5,030 nucleotides of DNA from Nitrospirales bacterium (GTDB lineage Bacteria; Nitrospirota; Nitrospiria; Nitrospirales; UBA8639): the NCBI GenBank assembly GCA_029261305.1, contig JAJDBO010000291.1, positions 1-5,030 of the forward strand, in the 5' to 3' direction. Numbering within the stretch: position 1 is the stretch's first letter; every line of letters begins with the position of its first letter. Position numbers and translations under genes: made by a program. The notes beneath the pieces were generated by a model. That model was not told the origin of the DNA. It ran no database searches and saw only the letters and a program-made list of their open reading frames with translations. Shown here one piece after another: positions 1 through 5,030 of the stretch.

Positions 1-929
1 CCTTCAACCCCTTTTTGACTCTCAATCAACGCCATACCTTTTTCTGGCCCCATCACAAAGATGCCGGTATCCAATCCATCCGCGACCACACCATCTTTCG
101 CGACCACCGTCACACTTTGAGATAAACGGGCTGGTTGTAGAGTTCGCGGATCAAGGATATGGTGATATCGGATCCCATCTTTCATAAAAAAGCGCTGGTA
201 ATCACCAGCGGTAGACACCGCCTCATCTTCTAATTCCAACTGCCCCAATAACGTGCCTTCACTTCGTGGATGCTGAATCCCAAAAACAAACCGTTCACCA
301 TCTGGCATTCGACCAAAGGTTTTGATATCTCCCGAGATGGCAACGACTCCAGCGATGGCCCCTGCTTCTTTCATAACATTGGCGGCAAGATCAGCGGCAT
401 AGCCTTTGCCAATTCCTCCAATATCCACCCTCATCCCAGGGACACGGAGAAACACTTTGCTGGATTCCCGATCAAGTTGCATATTCTCTAGCTGGATCAA
501 AGACCAAAGGGCATCCAATTCTTCTACTGTTGGAATCCGACCCTCCCGATTCACATTCCAGGCTTCCACCGCTGGCCCAATAGCAATATTAAATCCACCC
601 TCAGTCAACAGATCCATCTCCAGGGATTTGGTTAACACGTCCATGGTTTCAATACTCACGGGGATAGCCGTTCGTCCAGCCCCAGCATTCACTCTGGAAA
701 GTTCACTATCCGGAATCCACGTACTGAGGATTTCTTCCAAGCGATGAATTTCGGCAAAACCTTTTTGAATGGCACCATGGGCCATATGCTCATCCTTGGC
801 CACTGCGGTCAGGAAGACCAAAGTTCCCATATGCATTTGGCCACGTTTGGCCAAATGGGGCGATCCCCCACACCCCATCAATGTCACCCCTAACACACAA
901 ACAAAAAGAGTTTTAGCAATATTATTCAT
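1..929 (-). CDS. apbE: ApbE-family FAD:protein FMN transferase, exported lipoprotein (C-terminus cut by window edge)
   Basis: This enzyme transfers FMN from FAD to a Thr/Ser of exported FMN-binding proteins, acting outside the cytoplasm and requiring Mg2+. Reading the reverse strand from the ATG at 929-927 gives 309 uninterrupted codons running off the left edge. Residues 1-20 form a signal peptide ending in the lipobox LMGC (Cys20), so the mature protein is probably lipid-anchored. ApbE landmarks appear in order: MGT (34-36), GGFNIAIGPAVEAW (111-124), VDIGGIGKGYAAD (168-180, the family signature), STAGDYQRFF (239-248), YHHILDPRT (255-263) and ADGLDTGIFVMG (283-294, Asp/Thr of the metal site region). 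Family members are usually about 330-350 residues, so only a short C-terminal tail should be missing. One oddity is that the usual DPRTG-x-P reads DPRTLQPA. A GTG at 932-930, directly before the ATG, is an alternative start, and the ribosome binding site is weak. The gene lies 41 bp downstream of a lipoprotein gene on the same strand and is probably co-transcribed with it. The likely substrate is the FMN-binding protein at 4167-4880. Confidence 0.95.
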   Translation of the reverse strand, partial: MNNIAKTLFVCVLGVTLMGCGGSPHLAKRGQMHMGTLVFLTAVAKDEHMAHGAIQKGFAEIHRLEEILSTWIPDSELSRVNAGAGRTAIPVSIETMDVLTKSLEMDLLTEGGFNIAIGPAVEAWNVNREGRIPTVEELDALWSLIQLENMQLDRESSKVFLRVPGMRVDIGGIGKGYAADLAANVMKEAGAIAGVVAISGDIKTFGRMPDGERFVFGIQHPRSEGTLLGQLELEDEAVSTAGDYQRFFMKDGIRYHHILDPRTLQPARLSQSVTVVAKDGVVADGLDTGIFVMGPEKGMALIESQKGVE

Positions 930-970
930 CACGATTACATCTCGACCTATAATTACTTACGTTAATGTTC

Positions 971-1582
971 CTATCGATAAAAATACTTAATTTTTGGATT
1001 TGGCGCAACTGGAAAGACTCGGACTTCAATGAAATTTGGCTGCGGGAGTATGGTTTCAATAGGGGTACGTTTCGAGACAGGTCCCAAGGGAAATTTTTGG
1101 GAGATGGCTGGATCACCTTCGACCACGTGAATTCGTACGAGCCGAACCGTACGTGGGGTTTCAACTTCAAATTTCCATATCCCGATATAGGTCGCTTTTC
1201 GATGAGGCACCTGAAATTCAATATGCACATGTGACTCGGCCATAAACGGGCCTTCATTAAATTGTACTCGATCAACAGAGTAATGTCCGATGGGCAAATG
1301 GTGAGAAAACAGGTCAGCGTTTGAATGTATATCAATCCTATATTTCTCTCCTGAATCCATATTACTCAAGGAAACAAATCTCAAATGTGTTGGAAAACGA
1401 CGAGGATTTGGACCGTCTGTCACGACGTGAACATAACCAAACACGAATGCATGTTCAGAGGAAGACTCAGAGACACCCCGCTGTGTTGCGGTACAACCAT
1501 AGAGCACCAGGGGAAGGCAAACACTTGCATACCAAAACCACGACTTTAGACTCACCTTCAAGCTTTGTCTCTTTGATAACAC
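971..1582 (-). CDS. Lipoprotein of unknown function, predicted beta-rich, upstream of apbE
   Basis: I do not recognise a named family. The product is 203 residues from the GTG at 1582-1580. I chose that start because GAGG sits five bases upstream. A TTG at 1597 would add five residues but has no ribosome binding site, and a TTG at 1561 or GTG at 1555 are further options. The N-terminus has a basic region (Lys4, Arg5, Lys9, Lys13), a hydrophobic stretch and the lipobox LYGC (Cys30), typical of a lipoprotein. The mature part alternates short hydrophobic and polar stretches, with a central LPIGHYSVDRV segment followed by a TYIGIWKFEV segment. This resembles the beta-sandwich layout of DUF2846-like or carboxypeptidase-regulatory-like lipoproteins, but that is an inference from pattern only. 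It is the first gene of a probable two-gene unit with apbE, which suggests a role linked to extracytoplasmic flavin transfer or the protein it serves. Confidence 0.85.
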   Translation of the reverse strand: MLSKRQSLKVSLKSWFWYASVCLPLVLYGCTATQRGVSESSSEHAFVFGYVHVVTDGPNPRRFPTHLRFVSLSNMDSGEKYRIDIHSNADLFSHHLPIGHYSVDRVQFNEGPFMAESHVHIEFQVPHRKATYIGIWKFEVETPRTVRLVRIHVVEGDPAISQKFPLGPVSKRTPIETILPQPNFIEVRVFPVAPNPKIKYFYR

Positions 1583-1676
1583 GGGTGCCTCATACAAGAC
1601 TTTTTATGGTCTCGAACAAAATTTCCAATTCATTGTACAACTTAACAACCTCAGACATCAGTTATTTCAGTCGAAA

Positions 1677-1704
1677 ATTATATGCCTATTCCTTGCAAAT
1701 TCAA
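1677..1704 (-). promoter_or_regulatory. Putative sigma70 promoter for the lipoprotein-apbE unit
   Basis: On the minus strand, TTGAAT (1704-1699) is followed after 16 bp by a perfect TATAAT (1682-1677). Transcription would begin near 1670, leaving a leader of roughly 90 nt before the GTG at 1582. The -35 element matches the consensus at four of six positions. Confidence 0.5.
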
Positions 1705-1742
1705 TAGATTCCCCCCCACTCATTTTAATATATCTAGGGGTA

Positions 1743-1770
1743 TTGACATCGACACTACAAATTCTATATT
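1743..1770 (+). promoter_or_regulatory. Putative sigma70 promoter for the Com-like gene and possibly the porin operon
   Basis: A perfect TTGACA (1743-1748) is separated by 16 bp from TATATT (1765-1770), in very AT-rich surroundings. Transcription would start near 1777, about 88 nt before the ATG at 1865. It faces away from the minus-strand promoter. The two -35 elements lie about 38 bp apart, with a seven-C run (1711-1717) and a GGGG (1737-1740) between them. Confidence 0.6.
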
Positions 1771-1864
1771 AATAATAGTTATCAAAATCAATTTAGATGA
1801 GAACAACAATCATCCTTATTTTTAATGAGGACTGGGATCCAGTCGTTATTTCCCAATTATTTCA

Positions 1865-2062
1865 ATGAGTTCAGAAAACAATAGCATCCTAGAAGAACCC
1901 GAATCTCAGACCAATGAGGCACGATGTGCATGTGGACATCTTATTGCAAAAATTCGTGGTACGAATCTCGAACTGAAATGCAAACGCTGCAAACGTATTG
2001 TGTCAATCCCCTATGAAAATATTAAGGAAAAAGAAATCAGTATATCGACATGCGGAAATTAA
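1865..2062 (+). CDS. Small Com-like zinc-ribbon protein
   Basis: The product is 65 residues. A charged, probably flexible N-terminus (1-19) precedes a compact segment with Cys21-x-Cys23-Gly, then LELKCKRCKR carrying Cys39-x2-Cys42. The two cysteine pairs separated by about 15 residues, with a basic second knuckle, match the layout of Com-family proteins. Com of phage Mu is a zinc-finger protein that binds mom mRNA and activates its translation. Here the first knuckle is C-x-C rather than C-x2-C. The protein has no signal peptide, so it should be cytoplasmic and nucleic-acid binding. Its RNA or DNA target is unknown; the structured leader of the next gene is one candidate, by position only. 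There is no Shine-Dalgarno sequence before the ATG at 1865, and the frame is open further upstream without a better start, so the start is uncertain. No phage genes are visible nearby. Confidence 0.75.
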   Translation: MSSENNSILEEPESQTNEARCACGHLIAKIRGTNLELKCKRCKRIVSIPYENIKEKEISISTCGN

Positions 2063-2163
2063 ACATCCACAACAAAGTAATAGTACTCAAATTTCATGCA
2101 GATCATAACATTTTCATTCAACAACAGAACTTATTAGAAAAAATTTTGATATGGCATTAAACA

Positions 2164-2246
2164 GGAACATTTACTCTGAGGACCACAAGAGTCCCTTTAG
2201 TGACTTCAGAGGACCATACCGAGTCCCCAACAACAATTGATGGAGG
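2164..2246 (+). repeat. Paired GAGGACCA/GAGTCCC repeats in the porin leader, able to form tandem hairpins
   Basis: Two imperfect copies of GAGGACCA-N3/4-GAGTCCC lie at 2178-2195 and 2209-2228, offset by 31 bases. In each, GGAC can pair with GTCC (2180-2183 with 2191-2194; 2211-2214 with 2223-2226), giving small hairpins with 7-8 nt loops. A competing pair, CTCTGA (2174-2179) with TCAGAG (2206-2211), would enclose the first hairpin and disrupt the second. GGA triplets occur at 2164, 2180, 2211 and 2242, the last within the Shine-Dalgarno sequence. This suggests post-transcriptional control of the porin, for instance by a CsrA-like protein, but no known riboswitch class is recognised. Confidence 0.45.
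2242..2246 (+). promoter_or_regulatory. Ribosome binding site that decides the porin start
   Basis: GGAGG lies seven bases before the ATG at 2254. This favours that start over the upstream in-frame codon at 2200, which would add 18 residues ahead of an otherwise perfect signal peptide. Confidence 0.9.
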
Positions 2247-2253
2247 TAGTTCG

Positions 2254-3672
2254 ATGAAACGATTGTTGATCGCGGGGGCAATGATGGCTCTCATGATTGT
2301 ACCGCAGGCAAATGTTTGGGCAGAGGAAGAGGAATTCACCCCTGCACAACGGGAACAGATTCGAAAAATGATTCAAGAAAAACTCAGAGGTGGAGGGGGA
2401 ATGACCCAAGTTGATCCGCCATCTCAGGATCTTTCAATGCCCGCCTTGGGTGATACTACCAAAAGCACACAACGGTTTGGCAGCACATTTTCCGGAGGAA
2501 GTGGCCTTCAGGGTGGTCGCACGATTTACGCGAAACCCTTTGTAAAAGCCCCCAAAACCATTGTCGGGGGTTACATCGATTTCACTCTCACCGATTGCGC
2601 GGGAGCGGCCCGAGATTGTCGTGATGGGCTTGAATTCGATCAAGAACGATTTGTGCCGTTCTTCTATTCACAGGTTACGGACCGAATCAGTGTCGCGGCA
2701 GAAGTCGAAATTGAACATGGTGGGCCACAAGGCAATCAAGGGGATGGAGACGTCAAAATCGAGTTCGCCACCATGGACTATCGGATTGATGACTGGATCA
2801 ACCTTCGTGGTGGTATCCTGCTGATTCCCATGGGCCGGTTCAACCTGATCCATGACTCACCGCTTAATGACTTACCGTTACGCCCCATGGTGAGCCGTTT
2901 GATCATTCCCTCAACCTTTGCGGAATCCGGACTTGGCATTTTTGGGACGTTTTATCCCACTCAACTTTCTAAAGTTGACTATGAATTTTATATCACTCAA
3001 GGATTTGATGGAAGTGACACAACAACATCAGACTCAGTTGCTGCAGGAACCGGCATTGTTTCCCGCACGACGTCATCTCAGTTCACCGCCGGAAATGGCC
3101 TCCGGTCCATTCGAGGAAGCTTCCAGACGGATAACAATGATAATAAAGCCATTGTTGCCCGTGTTTCAGTCAGCCCTATTCTAGGAGTCGAGGTTGCAGG
3201 CTCCCTTCACCATGGGACGTGGGATGACGCGGATGATAATTATCTGACGATCATGGCTATTGATGGAAACCTCCAACGAGGCCCATTTGAGATTCAAGGA
3301 GAGGCGGCATGGGTCAACGTTGAAGGTGGAAACCAATTGGCCTCCTCAGGCCTTCCCCCTGCGTCGATGGAAGGGTTCTATGTCCAGGGCAATTACCATT
3401 TCTTTCCGGAGTTCCTTAAAAAATTAGCCCCAACGCATTTCACTGATGCATCAACCTTTACCGCAGTCGTTCGGTATGGCGAAGCGGATACCAACGCTGA
3501 TGTTAGCAATAACACCAACGACTTGACGCGTGTAACCTTGGGCGTCAACTTTAGACCAGTTGAAGATTCCGTCATAAAATTCGCCTACACCATTAATGAC
3601 GAAGCTATTTCTGATTCGAAAAGCCGGGCGTCAAATAATGGTTGGCAATTTTCAGCAACCACATATTTTTAA
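2254..3672 (+). CDS. Outer-membrane porin, OprO/OprP-like beta-barrel
   Basis: The 472-residue product is an exported outer-membrane channel; the solute it passes is unknown. Residues 1-23 are a Sec signal peptide with a VWA cleavage site. An acidic and then amphipathic helix (about 24-45) and a Gly/Ser-rich linker (46-90) follow, before the barrel. The barrel shows alternating strands throughout. A segment at about 186-232 contains GGILLIPMGRFN, then LRPMVSRLIIPSTFAESGLGIFG. This is typical of the porin families related to phosphate-selective OprO/OprP, where the arrangement is G-x-P-x-G-R-F-N followed by RP...IIPTT...G-x-G. The C-terminus ends in aromatic Phe472 (TTYF), the usual assembly signal for beta-barrels. 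Two cysteines, Cys114 and Cys122, flank a short loop after the first strand and could form a disulfide. It is followed after 36 bp by a lipoprotein gene on the same strand and appears to lead the operon ending in the FMN-binding and membrane proteins. Family assignment is firm at the porin level; substrate specificity should not be assumed. Confidence 0.88.
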   Translation: MKRLLIAGAMMALMIVPQANVWAEEEEFTPAQREQIRKMIQEKLRGGGGMTQVDPPSQDLSMPALGDTTKSTQRFGSTFSGGSGLQGGRTIYAKPFVKAPKTIVGGYIDFTLTDCAGAARDCRDGLEFDQERFVPFFYSQVTDRISVAAEVEIEHGGPQGNQGDGDVKIEFATMDYRIDDWINLRGGILLIPMGRFNLIHDSPLNDLPLRPMVSRLIIPSTFAESGLGIFGTFYPTQLSKVDYEFYITQGFDGSDTTTSDSVAAGTGIVSRTTSSQFTAGNGLRSIRGSFQTDNNDNKAIVARVSVSPILGVEVAGSLHHGTWDDADDNYLTIMAIDGNLQRGPFEIQGEAAWVNVEGGNQLASSGLPPASMEGFYVQGNYHFFPEFLKKLAPTHFTDASTFTAVVRYGEADTNADVSNNTNDLTRVTLGVNFRPVEDSVIKFAYTINDEAISDSKSRASNNGWQFSATTYF

Positions 3673-3708
3673 CTTAACAAGGGATGTATGAGTAGCTGAG
3701 GATTAGTT

Positions 3709-4185
3709 ATGATACGAGGATTACACTTTACCGTACTACTTCTCAGTATCGCTTTGGTGACCTTCGGGTGTGTGAGTATGTTTAACACACCCAAGGTCAC
3801 CACCTCATGTTCCTTTGATCAGACCTGGTCAGTCGCCTTAGCGAGTGTCGATGAATTTGAACTCCGAGGCATTAACCAAGAAGACGGCCTCATCGAAACA
3901 GAGTGGATAGGTTTAGAATCCAAGACAAAATCAGGGTTTTCCCTCTTTGAAGCTTTTGCACGAGATTCTAATCAAGAGCGAGCCAAATTTTTCATTAGTA
4001 TCTCTTCTGAATCGAATGGAACACATATTGCTATTCAACAAAATAGAGAATTTTTTTCCTCCATGGGGGTTCAATCTCAATCCAACCCCTGGAGACGAAT
4101 TCCACCGGTCGAAGAAGAAGAGCAACGGCTTGCGAATAGAATATCCAATCAATTGAGGGCTAAGGGATGCACAATTCTCAGTTAA
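3709..4185 (+). CDS. Probable lipoprotein, BamC/NlpB-like fold suspected
   Basis: This is a 158-residue product with a good ribosome binding site (TGAGGA, six bases before the ATG). Residues 1-20 are a hydrophobic signal peptide leading to Cys21 in VTFGC. That is a weak lipobox, because Thr rather than Leu stands at -3, so lipid attachment is probable but not certain. The mature domain begins CSFDQTWSVALASVDEFEL (34-52) and continues with a DGLIETEW segment (59-66). This resembles the opening of BamC/NlpB-like and related small periplasmic domains, in which an aromatic helix is followed by a strand ending in a conserved Trp. The C-terminal third is a charged helix (134-152). Cys34 and Cys154 could form a disulfide. 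No enzymatic motif is visible. It sits between the porin and the FMN-binding gene and overlaps the latter by 19 bp, so it is surely co-expressed. An adaptor or assembly role for the neighbours is inferred from position only. Confidence 0.82.
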   Translation: MIRGLHFTVLLLSIALVTFGCVSMFNTPKVTTSCSFDQTWSVALASVDEFELRGINQEDGLIETEWIGLESKTKSGFSLFEAFARDSNQERAKFFISISSESNGTHIAIQQNREFFSSMGVQSQSNPWRRIPPVEEEEQRLANRISNQLRAKGCTILS

Positions 4186-4880
4186 TTAAATCATTCTTCA
4201 AAATTTCTATGATCTGCGGTCTTTGCATGATGCTATCTTCGTCTCTTAGCTTTGCTGCGGATAATCCTCAGGAAAAAATCTGGGATCATGAGCTCAAGCG
4301 CTGGCTTAATGCTAAAGAGCTAGGTCATTTGGAAATTTACTTCACTGAAGAAGAAGCGGCGAAAGTGATGTTTCCGGAGTCCGAAAAGATTCGAAAAGAA
4401 ACCTTACCATTAACACCAAAGCAAAAATCAGATATTGAAGACAAAATCGGTTGGAAATTCCCCGAAACATCCTTCGAAGTGTATATCGGTGTTTCCAAAG
4501 GAAACATCGATGGATACGCGTTAGTCCAAAATACTATTGGCAAGCACCGCCCTATTACCTATATGGTTGGCGTTTATTCCGAGGGCGAGGTCACGAATTT
4601 TGAAGTTTTGGTGTATCGAGAAGCGCGTGGGAATGAAATCGCCACAAAACGATTTAATTTTCAATTTGAAGGAAAGACCGCTCAAGATCCCGTCCGCATC
4701 AATCGCGATATTATCAATATCACTGGGGCCACCATGTCGGTCCGCTCAGCCAGCGCTGGAGTCAAACGGGTATTGGTTTTAGTCAATGAATTTTATTTGA
4801 AACCACGTGGACTCGGCACAAACACTATTGCCTCCGGCAAGTCAGAAACAGGGTTTTTTGAATCCATCTTAGGGCTCTAA
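4167..4880 (+). CDS. Exported FMN-binding-domain protein, predicted covalent flavinylation substrate of ApbE
   Basis: This 237-residue product should act as an extracytoplasmic one- or two-electron carrier with covalently bound FMN. Residues 1-30 are a signal peptide ending SFA before Ala31-Asp32. There is no lipobox, so it is probably periplasmic. After a charged helical region (about 35-95), the FMN-binding domain spans about 100-210, with strands YIGVSKG, GYALV, ITYMVGVYSEG and VTNFEVLVYRE. It ends in DIINITGATMS (181-191), where Thr189 is the expected site for FMN attachment through phosphodiester linkage, as in NqrC and RnfG. The final helix (193-210) matches the family's usual continuation. 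The consensus Asp three residues before the first Ser/Thr is replaced by Ile183, with Asp181 nearby. The start at 4167 is supported by GAGGG seven bases upstream; it overlaps the preceding gene by 19 bp, indicating translational coupling. A membrane-protein gene follows 17 bp later, likely its electron-transfer partner, though this is inference. Confidence 0.9.
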   Translation: MHNSQLIKSFFKISMICGLCMMLSSSLSFAADNPQEKIWDHELKRWLNAKELGHLEIYFTEEEAAKVMFPESEKIRKETLPLTPKQKSDIEDKIGWKFPETSFEVYIGVSKGNIDGYALVQNTIGKHRPITYMVGVYSEGEVTNFEVLVYREARGNEIATKRFNFQFEGKTAQDPVRINRDIINITGATMSVRSASAGVKRVLVLVNEFYLKPRGLGTNTIASGKSETGFFESILGL

Positions 4881-4897
4881 GTGCAGATTCCATTCGC

Positions 4898-5030
4898 ATG
4901 CGAAACTTCAACACTCGGTTTCGACTCCGTGACACCGATCGGCATATTCGCCTTGTGTATACTTGGTTTCTGCTGCTGATGTTTGTAGGTTTTGTATTTA
5001 CCTTTGTATGGGCACATAGCATGACCGATC
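4898..5030 (+). CDS. N-terminus of an inner-membrane protein (cut by window edge)
   Basis: An open frame from the ATG at 4898 runs through 44 codons to the right edge. It begins with a basic, probably cytoplasmic segment (RFRLRDTDRHIR) followed by a hydrophobic membrane helix (VYTWFLLLMFVGFVFTFVWA, about residues 20-39) and then AHSMTD. His16 and His40 flank the helix and could be of interest as haem ligands, but with so little sequence this is speculation. It starts 17 bp after the FMN-binding gene stop, so it belongs to the same transcript. There is no strong ribosome binding site, which suggests coupling to the upstream gene. I cannot assign a family. A multi-pass membrane electron-transfer subunit, or a PepSY-like or other transmembrane partner of the flavoprotein, would fit the context. 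Confidence 0.65.
   Translation, partial: MRNFNTRFRLRDTDRHIRLVYTWFLLLMFVGFVFTFVWAHSMTD

Larger units (their letters stand above)
1583..1864. other. Divergent intergenic control region
   Basis: This 282-bp AT-rich stretch separates the minus-strand lipoprotein-apbE unit from the plus-strand genes. It holds the two opposed promoters described separately, with the space between their -35 boxes being the natural place for a shared regulator. I see no tRNA, transposon end or convincing terminator. A 19-codon reading frame starting at the ATG at 1825 overlaps the start of the Com-like gene in another frame; I do not call it a gene. Confidence 0.6.

Noticed and set aside
270..990. Plus-strand open frames at 270-491, 406-747 and 769-990
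   Set aside because: They lie antisense to apbE, whose reverse-strand frame carries all the family motifs; the plus-strand products have no recognisable features.
922..1707. Open frames at 922-1335 (minus), 965-1234 (plus) and 1321-1707 (plus)
   Set aside because: They overlap the lipoprotein gene at 971-1582 in other frames; only that gene has a signal peptide, lipobox and ribosome binding site.
1825..1884. Possible 19-codon upstream reading frame overlapping the start of the Com-like gene
   Set aside because: It has no ribosome binding site and no recognisable product; the overlap is likely chance, though it might matter for translation of the Com-like gene.
2146..2174. TTGATA with a possible -10 element as a separate porin promoter
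   Set aside because: The matching -10 position (ATTTAC) is a poor match, so I could not support a dedicated promoter; a sigma54 pattern was also not present.
2178..2228. Tandem hairpins considered as a guanidine-II (mini-ykkC) riboswitch
   Set aside because: The loops lack the ACGR sequence expected of that class, and the downstream gene is a porin rather than a guanidine exporter.
4881..4978. GTG at 4881 as start of a coding frame after the FMN-binding gene
   Set aside because: That frame stops after about 32 codons, whereas the ATG at 4898 opens a frame with a basic N-terminus and a membrane helix that continues off the edge.

Overview
The window looks like a Gram-negative (diderm) bacterial chromosome of moderate GC content. 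Its products include a signal-peptide-bearing outer-membrane beta-barrel, three lipoprotein-type exports and a periplasmic flavoprotein. The porin style and the ApbE/FMN-binding pairing would fit a Nitrospirota-like or deltaproteobacterial-type lineage. That placement is impressionistic; nothing here fixes the taxon.

Layout. The left third (1-1582) is on the minus strand: a lipoprotein gene of unknown function (1582 to 971) followed 41 bp later by apbE (929 to beyond the left edge). ApbE is a lipoprotein-type FAD:protein FMN transferase whose C-terminus is cut off by the window. Positions 1583-1864 are a divergent intergenic region with recognisable sigma70-type promoters in both directions. 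The right part is on the plus strand: a small Com-like zinc-ribbon protein (1865-2062), a 190-bp leader with paired repeats, an outer-membrane porin (2254-3672), a probable lipoprotein (3709-4185), an FMN-binding-domain protein (4167-4880, overlapping the previous gene) and the first 44 codons of a membrane protein (4898 to the right edge).

How it may work together. ApbE uses FAD to attach FMN covalently to a Thr/Ser in exported FMN-binding domains. The 4167-4880 protein has a signal peptide and a C-terminal ITGATMS site of exactly that type. The locus therefore contains both the modifying enzyme and a plausible substrate, on opposite sides of a shared divergent control region. An outer-membrane porin, two lipoproteins of unknown function and an inner-membrane protein are encoded with them. 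The most economical reading is an extracytoplasmic flavin-based redox module with outer-membrane components. Its physiological electron donor and acceptor cannot be read from this window.
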